This document shows positions 13,932 through 21,649 of a stretch of DNA of 64,000 nucleotides, piece by piece. The translations under genes were made by a program, and so were the position numbers. Every line of letters starts with the position of its first letter. Positions within the stretch are counted from its first letter, which is position 1. The notes beneath the pieces were generated by a model. The model saw only the letters and a program-made list of their open reading frames with translations, did no database searches and had not been told where the DNA came from. The DNA lies in the NCBI RefSeq assembly GCF_039535235.1, contig NZ_BAAAWU010000001.1:5456001-5520000 (forward strand), read 5' to 3'. The stretch comes from Streptomyces roseoviridis. Lineage in GTDB: Bacteria > Actinomycetota > Actinomycetes > Streptomycetales > Streptomycetaceae.

Positions 13932-13983
13932 GTTCAGCAGAACGAGCGAATGATGCGATGGTCACCCCGGCCCGCGCGGGGGC

Positions 13984-14003
13984 CGGGGCCGCCGTCGGCC
14001 CCG
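13984..14003 (-). terminator. Short GC hairpin downstream of phosphatase gene
   Basis: CGGGGCCG (13984-13991), loop CCGT, CGGCCCCG (13996-14003): an 8-bp perfect stem in the 160-bp gap between the phosphatase stop and the start of the sigma-like gene. No U-tract. Probably a weak terminator for the phosphatase transcript. Confidence 0.4.
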
Positions 14004-14091
14004 CCGGGCTGACCGCCCCTCGGCCCACCGGGCCGCCGTTCCGACGGGCCGCCGGCGGGCCGGTCCGCCGTCGGCCGCCGCCGAGACGGCC

Positions 14092-14892
14092 TCAGGCCGC
14101 GTACACCGTCAGGCGCTCCCGGATCACGTCGGTGACCTCCTCCGGCACGCCGAGCCCCTCCCGTACGTACTTCTCCATCGAACCGTGCCGCACCGCCACC
14201 TCGTCCAGCGCCGCCTCCAGGTACTCCGGCACCACCCCGATCAGCGCCAGGGCGAGGTCCGGGTCGCCGCCCTGCGCCGTGAAACCCTCGATCAGCGGCG
14301 CGAACGCCTGGCGCGCTCCCGGGTTGACCGCCAGGTACTCCGTCATCACCGTCTCCTCGTCCGCGCCGAGCACCGAGAGCACGAGCGTCGCCGCCCAGCC
14401 GGTCCGGTCCTTCCCGGCCGTGCAGTGGAAGAGCAGCGGGCCCGCCGACGGATCGCCCAGCTCGGTGAGGAAGGCCCGGTAGGAGGCGCGCGCCGACTCG
14501 CTGGTCACGAAGGCGCGGTAGGTCCGGGTGAAGGCGTCGAGGACCCGGCCGCCGCCCAGGTGCTTCTCGGCGAGCGCCGGATCGGAGAGCAGCGTCTTGA
14601 GGCGGGCGGCGGGCGGCAGACCGCTCGTCGCCAGGTAGTCGGCCAGCACGTCCGCGACGAGCAGCCGCCCGCCCGGCGGCACCCGGTCGGGCCGCTCCGC
14701 CCGCTCGGCGGCGGTGCGGAAGTCGACCACCGTACGGATCCCGAGCGCCGACACCAGGGGCTCGGCGGCATCGAGCCGGTCGAGCTGCCCCGAGCGGAAG
14801 ACCAGCCCCTCACGGACGCTGCGGCCCTCGCCGAGGGGGAGGGTGCCGAGATCGCGGAGGTTGGCGACGCTGGCGGCGGGGATGGCGGGCAT
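14092..14892 (-). CDS. Tyrosine-protein phosphatase (Y_phosphatase3 type)
   Basis: 266-aa cytoplasmic dual-specificity-like phosphatase. The P-loop HCTAGKDRTG contains the nucleophilic Cys and the phosphate-binding Arg; the N-terminal NLRDLG and VVDFRTAAER motifs are typical of the PtpB/LipA-phosphatase family. Length matches the family. It may act on phosphotyrosine, phosphoserine or phosphoinositides; the sequence does not tell. Single gene, divergent from the His-rich membrane protein gene at 15003. Confidence 0.92.
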   Translation of the reverse strand: MPAIPAASVANLRDLGTLPLGEGRSVREGLVFRSGQLDRLDAAEPLVSALGIRTVVDFRTAAERAERPDRVPPGGRLLVADVLADYLATSGLPPAARLKTLLSDPALAEKHLGGGRVLDAFTRTYRAFVTSESARASYRAFLTELGDPSAGPLLFHCTAGKDRTGWAATLVLSVLGADEETVMTEYLAVNPGARQAFAPLIEGFTAQGGDPDLALALIGVVPEYLEAALDEVAVRHGSMEKYVREGLGVPEEVTDVIRERLTVYAA

Positions 14893-15002
14893 ACGTCGAC
14901 TCCTCCGAAAACGGTATGAATCATGCTTTTCTGTGAACCGTAGCCGATACTCCGGCAGGCGGTCTTACCGGTGCGGCGGCGGAATGAAACGATGGCCCCA
15001 CC

Positions 15003-15710
15003 ATGACGCACACCCGGTCGCCGCTGCGCGCCCTCCGTGCCGCGCTCTTCGCGGCGGTGTGCGTGACTTTGGCCGCGACGGGGCATTCGTCCATGTCTGC
15101 CCATGCGATCCCGATGGGTTCCCTCCTCGCCGCCTTCGCGGTGACGGCCGCCCTCGCCTGGGCCGCCGCGGACCGCCGCCGCGGCCCCCTCGCCATCGCG
15201 ACCGGCCTGGCGGCCGTCCAGGGCGTGCTGCACCTGATCTTCGGGGCGGGGGAGCACACCGCGACGGCGGTGGCGGACGTTCCGGCCGAAGTGCTCGCCG
15301 ACCCCTACCTGACCCACGCCGCGCATGCCGCCCACGCGGCTCATGCCGCGCACGCGGAGCACATGGGGCACGGCATGGCCATGGGCGGCGGCTCCGCCGG
15401 AGCGGGTTCCGCCTCCGGCATGCTCGCCGCCCACCTCCTCGCCGCCCTCGTCTGCGGGCTGTGGCTGGCCCGCGGCGAGGCCGCGCTGTTCGCCCTCGCG
15501 CGGACCGCCGGCGCCCGGGCCGCCGCCCCGCTGCGGCTGCTCCTCGCCGCCGGACACCTCCTCGCCCCCGTACCGCCCGCCCCGCGGCCCGTGCGCCCCC
15601 GCGCGCAGGCGCGCCGGCTCCATGGCGTCGTCCTCGCCCACTCCGTCTCCCGGCGCGGGCCGCCCCGCCCGCCCGCACCCCGCGCCACGGCCCTCGGAGC
15701 ACACTTCTGA
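15003..15710 (+). CDS. His-rich integral membrane protein, possible metal binding
   Basis: 235 aa. Hydrophobic helices near residues 10-27, 38-54, 63-80, 137-154 and 159-180, interrupted by a His-rich loop made of repeated HAA units followed by EHMGHGMAMGG, which looks like a soft-metal (Cu) ligand patch with His and Met. The C-terminal 50 residues are Pro/Arg rich. It sits 55 bp before a PepSY membrane protein on the same strand, so both probably belong to one metal-linked membrane function. No family name recognised. Confidence 0.8.
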   Translation: MTHTRSPLRALRAALFAAVCVTLAATGHSSMSAHAIPMGSLLAAFAVTAALAWAAADRRRGPLAIATGLAAVQGVLHLIFGAGEHTATAVADVPAEVLADPYLTHAAHAAHAAHAAHAEHMGHGMAMGGGSAGAGSASGMLAAHLLAALVCGLWLARGEAALFALARTAGARAAAPLRLLLAAGHLLAPVPPAPRPVRPRAQARRLHGVVLAHSVSRRGPPRPPAPRATALGAHF

Positions 15711-15765
15711 CGTGGATCGACCGGGGGCCGCTTCCCCATGTCGACACACACTCGTGAGGACCGTC

Positions 15766-17352
15766 ATGACCATCGACGACCTGCCGCGCCCGGAAACCCG
15801 GGAGACACCCGCCGCCGGCACCCCCGGCGCCCCTGACACCTACGGCACCACCGACACCGCCTCCACCAGCGACACCCCTGGCACCAGCGACACCACCGAC
15901 ACCGCCGAGACCAGCGACACCGCCTCCACCAGCGACACCACCGGGACCTCCGGGCGGTCGCCGCGCGGCTGGGCGGCGCTGCGCCCCCTCGTCCTGCGCC
16001 TGCACTTCTACGCGGGCGTCCTCGTCGCCCCGTTCCTCCTCGTGGCCGCCGTCAGCGGCCTGCTCTACGCGCTCTCCTACCCGGCCGAAAAGCTGGTGTA
16101 CGCGCACGAGCTGACGGTCCCGGTGCCGGACGGCGCCGCCGCCCTGCCGCTCTCGCGCCAGGTCGAGGCCGCCCGTGCCGCCAACACCGACGGCACCGTC
16201 ACCTCCGTCTGGCCCGCCGCCGAACCCGACGCCACCACCCGCGTCCTCATGGCCGACCCGGACGCCCCCGAAGGCACCTCGATGGCCGTCTTCGTCGACC
16301 CGTACACCGCGGAGATACGCGGACAGCTCCCCAGCTACGGCAGCAGCGGCGCACTTCCGCTGCGCACCTGGATCTCGCTGTTCCACGTCGACCTGCACCT
16401 CGGCGAGCTCGGCCGCAACTACAGCGAACTGGCCGCGAGCTGGCTGTGGGTGGTCGCGCTCGGCGGGCTGCTGCTCTGGCTCGGCCGGCGCAGGAGGAAC
16501 CGCCGCGCCCTCTTCCTGCCCGAGCGCGGTCCCAAGTCCCGCCGCCGCACGCTGTCCTGGCACGGCGCGGTGGGCCTGTGGGCCGTGACCGGCCTCGTCG
16601 CGCTCTCCGCCACCGGCCTGACCTGGTCGAAGTACGCGGGCGAGAACATCGGCAGCGTCCAGGACCGGCTCGGCGGCGCCACCCCCGCGCTGTCCGCGGA
16701 CATCGACGCGGGAGCCGGCGCGGGTGCCGGAGCCGGCGGTGAGCACGCGGGGCACGGCGTCGGCCACCACCCGGTGCCGCCCCACGCCGCCCCGGGCACG
16801 GACATCGGCATCGACAAGGCCGTCGAGGCGGCCCGCGCGGCCGGGATCGACAGCCCGTCGATCTCCGTCGCGCCGCCCGCCGAGGGAGCCGGCTACGTGG
16901 TGAAGGAGACCGACAAGCAGTTCCCCGCGGAACTGGACTCGGTCGCCCTGAACCCGGCCGACGGCACCGTCCTCGACGAGCTCCGCTTCGCGGAGTACCC
17001 GCTGCTCGCGAAGCTCACGCGCATCGGCATCGACGCCCACATGGGCGTCTTCCTCGGCCTCTTCAACCAGCTGGCGCTCGCCGCCCTCGCGCTCGCCCTG
17101 ATCCTGCTGATCGTGTGGGGCTACCGCATGTGGTGGCTGCGCCGTCCGGGCCGCCCGGCCGCGCGCGGGGCGTGGCGCAAGGTCCCGGCGCCCCTGCTGC
17201 TGCCGCTGCTCGCGGCGACCGCGCTGACCGGCTGGTTCGTGCCCTTGCTCGGCATCAGCCTGGTGGCGTTCCTGGCCGTCGACCTCGCCCTCGGGTGCGT
17301 CGCACGGGCGAAGGCGAAGGCGCGGGCGAAGCAGGGCGCGTCGGCCGGCTGA
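15766..17352 (+). CDS. PepSY-associated transmembrane protein
   Basis: 528-aa membrane protein. ATG at 15766 follows GTGAGGA; upstream in-frame starts run through the neighbouring gene. Residues about 15-62 are low complexity, a T/S/D-rich run built from TSDT and TDTA units. PepSY_TM features follow: LRLHFYAGVLVAPFLLVAAVSGLLYAL, LFHVDLHLGELGRNYSELAAS, LSWHGAVGLWAVTGLVALSATGL and a last PepSY-like region with two C-terminal helices. A His-rich stretch (GEHAGHGVGHH) lies in the external loop. Family members are often found with iron or copper uptake and reductase systems. Confidence 0.9.
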   Translation: MTIDDLPRPETRETPAAGTPGAPDTYGTTDTASTSDTPGTSDTTDTAETSDTASTSDTTGTSGRSPRGWAALRPLVLRLHFYAGVLVAPFLLVAAVSGLLYALSYPAEKLVYAHELTVPVPDGAAALPLSRQVEAARAANTDGTVTSVWPAAEPDATTRVLMADPDAPEGTSMAVFVDPYTAEIRGQLPSYGSSGALPLRTWISLFHVDLHLGELGRNYSELAASWLWVVALGGLLLWLGRRRRNRRALFLPERGPKSRRRTLSWHGAVGLWAVTGLVALSATGLTWSKYAGENIGSVQDRLGGATPALSADIDAGAGAGAGAGGEHAGHGVGHHPVPPHAAPGTDIGIDKAVEAARAAGIDSPSISVAPPAEGAGYVVKETDKQFPAELDSVALNPADGTVLDELRFAEYPLLAKLTRIGIDAHMGVFLGLFNQLALAALALALILLIVWGYRMWWLRRPGRPAARGAWRKVPAPLLLPLLAATALTGWFVPLLGISLVAFLAVDLALGCVARAKAKARAKQGASAG

Positions 17353-17421
17353 CCGAGGACCGGCCGCCCGGCTGCCTGGCTGACCGAGGACCGGCCGCCC
17401 GGCCGCCCGAGGACCGGCCGC

Positions 17422-17955
17422 TCAGGGCGTGTACTTGTAGCCGACCCGCCGCACGGTCTGGATCGTGTGGCGGTGCTCGGCGCCCAGCTTGCGGCGCAGC
17501 CGGGCCACATGGACGTCGACGGTCCGGCCGTCGCCCACGTGCCCGTATCCCCACACCGTGGTGACCAGCTGGTCACGGCTGTGCACCCGGTGCGGGTGGG
17601 CGACGAGGTGGGCGAGGAGCTCGAACTCCAGGTACGTCAGGTCGAGCGCCCGCCCGTCGACGCGGGCGATCCGCTGCACCCCGTCGATGACCACCGGGCC
17701 CTGCCCGGCGTCCGTCGCCGGCGCCCCCACGGGCGCCGGCGGCTGCTGGTCGGCGGGCAGCAGCACCAGATAGCCGACCATCGGCGGCCGGCCCGGCAGT
17801 GCCGGCAGCGCGTGCTGCGGGGCGGGCAGGAGCGTGGCGCCGGGCGGCAGGAAGCCGGCCACCCGCGCGAGACCGGCGACCTCGTCGGGGTCGACGGCGC
17901 GCAGGCGGGGACGGGCGGTGGACAGGGTGGCGGTGGCAGCCTGGGTGTGGGCCAT
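17422..17955 (-). CDS. OmpR-type winged-helix DNA-binding protein without receiver domain
   Basis: 177 aa. The C-terminal 95 residues are a complete OmpR/PhoB-type winged helix (LTYLEFELLAHL, HSRDQLVTTVWGYG, GRTVDVHVARLRRKLG, TVRRVGYKY). The first 80 residues are Pro/Ala rich and lack the phospho-acceptor Asp pocket of a receiver domain, so it is not controlled by a classical kinase. Proteins like this are conserved in streptomycetes as orphan regulators. A small ORF and a short hairpin lie 104 bp upstream on the same strand and may control it. Confidence 0.87.
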   Translation of the reverse strand: MAHTQAATATLSTARPRLRAVDPDEVAGLARVAGFLPPGATLLPAPQHALPALPGRPPMVGYLVLLPADQQPPAPVGAPATDAGQGPVVIDGVQRIARVDGRALDLTYLEFELLAHLVAHPHRVHSRDQLVTTVWGYGHVGDGRTVDVHVARLRRKLGAEHRHTIQTVRRVGYKYTP

Positions 17956-18036
17956 GAGGAATCAGCTCTTTCGCGCGGGTCACGGACGGACGGGGAACGT
18001 CGTGCGTACGTCATGCGCGTCGGCCGAAGGCCGCGG

Positions 18037-18053
18037 GACCGGAAAGGCCGGTC
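18037..18053 (-). promoter_or_regulatory. Hairpin between small ORF and winged-helix gene
   Basis: GACCGG, loop AAAGG, CCGGTC on the plus strand. It begins 7 bp beyond the stop of the 40-codon ORF (18060-18182) and about 80 bp before the winged-helix start. It could be a terminator or attenuator stem; there is no U-run. Confidence 0.4.
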
Positions 18054-18059
18054 GGGGCT

Positions 18060-18182
18060 TTAGAGGGCCGACGCGTTCCTCACGCGCCGACAGCACCGGT
18101 CGAAGTCGTGGTGCTGGCGGGAAGGCCAGAACGGCTCGAGGTCGGGGCGACCCGTCGCGGTGTCGTTCTGCATGCTGGCCAT
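18060..18182 (-). CDS. Small ORF, 40 aa, unknown
   Basis: ATG at 18182 (second ATG at 18173) to TAA. The product is charged and aromatic rich (DLEPFWPSRQHHDFDRCCRR, residues about 14-33), with two adjacent Cys, and ends RNASAL. It fills an otherwise gene-free 314-bp stretch, uses typical codons with G/C third bases, and reminds me of a small conserved streptomycete protein, though I cannot name one. Ribosome-binding sequence is weak (TAGGGAT) and TAA stop is rare here. Alternatively it is a leader peptide for the winged-helix gene downstream. Confidence 0.5.
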   Translation of the reverse strand: MASMQNDTATGRPDLEPFWPSRQHHDFDRCCRRVRNASAL

Positions 18183-18275
18183 ATCCCTATTAAACCAGGA
18201 GGGAAGTGAGCTGGGCAGCCCCCGGTACGTCACACCGCCCCCGAAAGGGCGTCGACGGCCTCGGCTGACGAGGGC

Positions 18276-19205
18276 TCAACCCGTCAGCCGCTTGCGCCAG
18301 TCCAGCCCCGTCACCCGCACCGCCTGCCGCGGATCCCCGTCCCACTCCACCGTCAGGCCCTGCCCGCGCAGCGCCTCGGCCACCTCCCCGCCGACCGCCG
18401 CGGTCGTCTCCTCGGAGCCGTCGAACCCCCCGTACAGCAGATGCAGCGACCCGCCCGAGGCGGCGCCCTCCGTGCCCTGCGTGTGGAAGAAGACGAAGCC
18501 CCGCGCCTCCTCGGCGCCGTCCTCCATGCCGATCTCCGACAGGCCGCAGGAGCGGCAGCAGGTGAAGTGCTCGCGGGCGACGATCCCGGCGGCGCCGAGC
18601 GTGGTGAACGCGGCCGTGATCCGCTCCGGGTCCGTCGTGCCCTCCCAGCCGGCCGTCTCCGCGACCCGCTCCAGCCACAGCCGGTCCACCAGCTCCTCGG
18701 CCTGCCGCCGCGACACCGGCCGCTCGTCCCGCGTGGTCAGGTGGTCCTCCGCCGTCTCGGCCAGCCGGGCCCGGTCGTCGTAGCCGCAGACGAGCAGCTC
18801 GCGCACCCGGGCCTCCAGCCGCACCCGTATCTCCTCGGGCAGTTCGGGCGCCGCCGGCTCGGGCGGGAAGCCCATGTTCTCCCAGACGACGCCCTCGGCC
18901 TCGCCGCGGGCGGCGAACTCGGCGGCGCCGCGCGCCCATGCCGTGAGGACCTCCGCGACCCGGGCCGGCTCGTCCAGCCGCGTCTCGAAGTGCAGCTCGG
19001 GCGCCCCGGCCCGGTGCTCCACCTGGTAGGGGCCGGAGCCGCCGTGCCAGACCTGCGCGAACACGGCCGGCAGGTCCGGTATCCGCTGCAGAATCAGGAA
19101 GCGGTCCCCCTCCGCGCCGATCCGCCGCACGAGCCCGGCCAGGTCCTCCTCGGACGGCCGGACGTGCCGCTCCCCGTTCTCGGTCCGCACTGTGATGTCG
19201 AGCAT
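18276..19205 (-). CDS. DUF6891-type protein, unknown function
   Basis: 309 aa, soluble. The C-terminal half has the features I associate with DUF6891: HFTCCRSCGLSEI, which looks like a metal-binding Cys cluster, then GFVFFHTQGT and SLHLLYGGF. The N-terminal half (residues 1-170) has no motif I recognise. ATG at 19205. It follows glnII on the same strand, but a very strong terminator separates them, so it is probably its own unit. Confidence 0.75.
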   Translation of the reverse strand: MLDITVRTENGERHVRPSEEDLAGLVRRIGAEGDRFLILQRIPDLPAVFAQVWHGGSGPYQVEHRAGAPELHFETRLDEPARVAEVLTAWARGAAEFAARGEAEGVVWENMGFPPEPAAPELPEEIRVRLEARVRELLVCGYDDRARLAETAEDHLTTRDERPVSRRQAEELVDRLWLERVAETAGWEGTTDPERITAAFTTLGAAGIVAREHFTCCRSCGLSEIGMEDGAEEARGFVFFHTQGTEGAASGGSLHLLYGGFDGSEETTAAVGGEVAEALRGQGLTVEWDGDPRQAVRVTGLDWRKRLTG

Positions 19206-19237
19206 GGGTGCACGATGGCAGACGGCACTGACAACGC

Positions 19238-19278
19238 GGGGAGGGGGTGCCCGCCGTGACGGCGGGCACCCCCTCCCC
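19238..19278 (-). terminator. Very strong hairpin after glnII
   Basis: A perfect 18-bp stem: arms 19238-19255 and 19261-19278 (arm sequence GGGGAGGGGGTGCCCGCC and its complement) with a 5-nt GTGAC loop. It lies 24 bp beyond the glnII stop on the minus strand and should end that transcript cleanly. Being symmetric it could also act on plus-strand transcripts. Confidence 0.85.
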
Positions 19279-19302
19279 GGAAGGTGCGGATCGGACCCGG
19301 TC

Positions 19303-20334
19303 TCAGACCTGGCCGGCCTTCTCCAGGGCCTCGCAGCAGGTGTCCACCAGGAGGCGGGTCACCGTGTACGGGTCCACGTTGGCGTTCGGGCGGCGGTCCT
19401 CGATGTAGCCCTTGCGGTCCTGCTCGACCTGCCACGGGATGCGGACCGAGGCACCGCGGTCGGAGACGCCGTAGGAGTACTGGTCCCACGGGGCGGTCTC
19501 GTGCAGACCGGTCAGGCGGTCGTCGATGCCCGCGCCGTAGTTCTTGACGTGGTCCAGCGGCTTCGAGCCCTCGCCCAGCGCCTCACAGGCGGTGATGATC
19601 GCGTCGTAGCCCTCGCGCATCGCCTTGGTGGAGAAGTTGGTGTGCGCGCCCGCGCCGTTCCAGTCGCCCTTCACCGGCTTCGGGTCCAGGGTCGCGGCGA
19701 CGTCGAAGTCCTCGGCCGTGCGGTAGAGCAGCCAGCGGGCCACCCACAGCTGGTCGGCGACCTCCAGCGGCGCCAGCGGGCCGACCTGGAACTCCCACTG
19801 GCCCGGCATGACCTCGGCGTTGATGCCGGAGATGCCCAGGCCCGCCTTGAGGCAGTTCTCCAGGTGCGCCTCGACGATCGGACGGCCGTGGATCTCGTCC
19901 ACGCCGACACCGCAGTAGTAGCCGCCCTGCGGGGCCGGGAAGCCGTTCACGGGGAAGCCGAGCGGACGGGTGCCCTCGAAGAAGGTGTACTCCTGCTCGA
20001 TGCCGAAGATCGGCTCCTGCGCGGCGTACCGCTCGTAGGTCTCCACCAGCGCGGCACGCGTGTTGGACGCGTGCGGCGTCATGTCCGTGTTGAGCACCTC
20101 GCACAGCACCAGCACGTCGTTGCCGCCGCGGATCGGGTCCGGGCAGGAGAAGACCGGCTTGAGCACGCGGTCCGAGGCGTGACCCTCGGCCTGGTTGGTG
20201 CTGGAACCGTCGAAGCCCCAGATCGGCAGCTCCTCCAGCGGAAGGCCCTCGCCCGGGATGATCTTCGTCTTCGAACGGAGCTTGGCGGTCGGCTGGGTGC
20301 CGTCGATCCAGATGTACTCAGCCTTGAAGGTCAC
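19303..20334 (-). CDS. glnII: Glutamine synthetase type II
   Basis: 343-aa eukaryote-like GSII that makes glutamine from glutamate and ammonia with ATP; it is heat-labile and not adenylylated in known streptomycetes. Motifs: WGFDGSSTNQA, FGIEQEYTFF, NAEVMPGQWEFQVGP, GAGAHTNFST, RIPWQVE and EDRRPNANVDPY. I place the start at GTG 20334 (protein begins MTFKAEYIW) because a GGATGAGG ribosome site sits just before it; the ATG at 20343 is part of that site. A GlnR box lies about 110-145 bp upstream, so it should be induced under nitrogen limitation. Confidence 0.97.
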   Translation of the reverse strand: MTFKAEYIWIDGTQPTAKLRSKTKIIPGEGLPLEELPIWGFDGSSTNQAEGHASDRVLKPVFSCPDPIRGGNDVLVLCEVLNTDMTPHASNTRAALVETYERYAAQEPIFGIEQEYTFFEGTRPLGFPVNGFPAPQGGYYCGVGVDEIHGRPIVEAHLENCLKAGLGISGINAEVMPGQWEFQVGPLAPLEVADQLWVARWLLYRTAEDFDVAATLDPKPVKGDWNGAGAHTNFSTKAMREGYDAIITACEALGEGSKPLDHVKNYGAGIDDRLTGLHETAPWDQYSYGVSDRGASVRIPWQVEQDRKGYIEDRRPNANVDPYTVTRLLVDTCCEALEKAGQV

Positions 20335-20381
20335 GGGCCTCATCCTTTGGCGTGGTGCTGCGGGTGCTGGCGGGGCGGCGG

Positions 20382-20397
20382 CTCGCGACGTCGCGAG
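20382..20397. promoter_or_regulatory. 16-bp perfect palindrome in glnII leader
   Basis: CTCGCGACGTCGCGAG is a perfect palindrome about 50 bp upstream of the glnII start and downstream of the GlnR box. It could be an operator for a second regulator or form a stem in the mRNA leader. Confidence 0.5.
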
Positions 20398-20441
20398 AGC
20401 TGCGGTGGCGTGTCTGCGCGCTCGCAGCTTCGCAACACGGC

Positions 20442-20479
20442 ATTTCCCGTCGGTTGCCCGATTGTGAACCCCGTGTTAC
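20442..20479 (-). promoter_or_regulatory. GlnR box of glnII
   Basis: Reading the minus strand, the site is GTAAC-N6-TTCAC-N6-GCAAC-N6-GAAAT: four 5-mers with strict 11-bp spacing, 38 bp in total. This is the known two-pair GlnR layout (gTnAc-n6-GaAAc twice) described for nitrogen genes of Streptomyces. It reaches into the last bases of the neighbouring gene, whose stop is at 20480. Confidence 0.85.
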
Positions 20480-21649
20480 TCAGCCTTCCTGCGTTTCGCG
20501 CAGCCGCCGTGCGATCACGTGCGCCTCCAGGAGCTCCCCCAGGCCCGCCCTGCGGATCCGCGCCACCAGCTCGGCGTACGAGGTGCCGAGCGCCTCCGCC
20601 GTACGCCCCGGGTGCCAGTCGCAGTCCGCGAGCCGGCGCAGCAGGTAGCCCCGCCGGATCTGCGCCTCCGACAGCCGGAAGGTCTTCAGGTAGGCCGTCC
20701 GCCCCCGGTGGTCCGTGATCAGCTCGCCGATGTGCTGCTCCTGACCCGAGCGCAGGAACGGCGGCAGGAACCGGTAGAGACCGAACCGTCCGGCCCGGTA
20801 CACCCGCTCGAAGGCATACGGCGTCTCCAGGAGGTCCCGCGCCATCAGGCCGTCGTGCGCCGCCGCCCACTCCCGCGTCTGCGCGTCCGCCGCCGCCCGG
20901 AGCTGCGCGAGCGAGTGCACGCGGTCGCCGTCGAGGGCGGCCGTGAACTCCTGCACCGGGCCGCCGTACAGCCCGTACTGGTGCACCAGCTCCCCGAACA
21001 GGTCCTCCACCAGGGTCGGGTGCAGCGTCCGGTAGTCCTCCGGGTGCGGCACGACGAAGGCCGCGGCCAGGGCGTCGGCGACGTACAGCACCATCCCGCA
21101 CTGCCCCGGATGGATCTCGAAGACCCGCAGCGCCTCCGCGAGCCCCGGCACCTGCCAGCCCGCGTAGGCGGCCTCCGCGCGCGGTGACAGGCCCTGCCGG
21201 ACCGCCTGCCGGGACCACTCGTCCCACACCACGGACGGGCCGCCGAAGTGCAGGGCCAGATAGCCCTCCAGGGCCAGGTGCAGCGGAAGGAACCGCAGCC
21301 GCGGCTCGCCGTGCCGGCGCCGCGCGAGCCGCCGTACGGGGACGGCGGCCACCGGCGCGCCGTCACCGAGCCGCGTCCCGTAGACGGCGGCCTCTCCCCG
21401 CGCGCCCGTGCCGGTGCCGTCGGCCGCGCCCGGTTCCGACCAGTCGGCGACGAGCCCGTGCGGGACGTAGGACGTGTACGTGGTGCCGTCGCCGACGTCC
21501 ACGGCGGTGGCGCCGCAGCGGGCGTACACCTCGCGGTGCAGCCGCAGTCCCTCGACCGGCTCGTCCCGCACCAGCGGCACGAGCCGCACCCCGCCCCACA
21601 CCTGCGCGGGCCGCACCCGCAGCCCCGCCAGATCGATCCGGGTCACCAC
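20480..21649 (-). CDS. Unknown protein coupled to TROVE gene (ARPP-2-like)
   Basis: 389 aa, soluble. Start GTG 21649 (or 21646) overlaps the TGA of the TROVE gene as GTGGTGA, with AAGGAGG just upstream inside the TROVE gene, so it is translationally coupled. The middle has LRFLPLHLALEGYLALHFGG, FEIHPGQCGMVLYVADALAA and LHPTLVEDLFGELVHQYG; the C-terminus (residues 320-389) looks like a helix-turn-helix-like helical domain (TAEALGTSYAELVARIRRAG). It may be one of the ARPP-type domains reported around RNA-repair genes, but I am not certain. A role with the Ro60-like protein is inferred from coupling only. Confidence 0.75.
   Translation of the reverse strand: MVTRIDLAGLRVRPAQVWGGVRLVPLVRDEPVEGLRLHREVYARCGATAVDVGDGTTYTSYVPHGLVADWSEPGAADGTGTGARGEAAVYGTRLGDGAPVAAVPVRRLARRRHGEPRLRFLPLHLALEGYLALHFGGPSVVWDEWSRQAVRQGLSPRAEAAYAGWQVPGLAEALRVFEIHPGQCGMVLYVADALAAAFVVPHPEDYRTLHPTLVEDLFGELVHQYGLYGGPVQEFTAALDGDRVHSLAQLRAAADAQTREWAAAHDGLMARDLLETPYAFERVYRAGRFGLYRFLPPFLRSGQEQHIGELITDHRGRTAYLKTFRLSEAQIRRGYLLRRLADCDWHPGRTAEALGTSYAELVARIRRAGLGELLEAHVIARRLRETQEG

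Noticed and set aside
18060..18182. Mobile element or toxin for the 40-aa ORF
   Set aside because: No partner antitoxin, no repeats around it, codon use like the neighbours.
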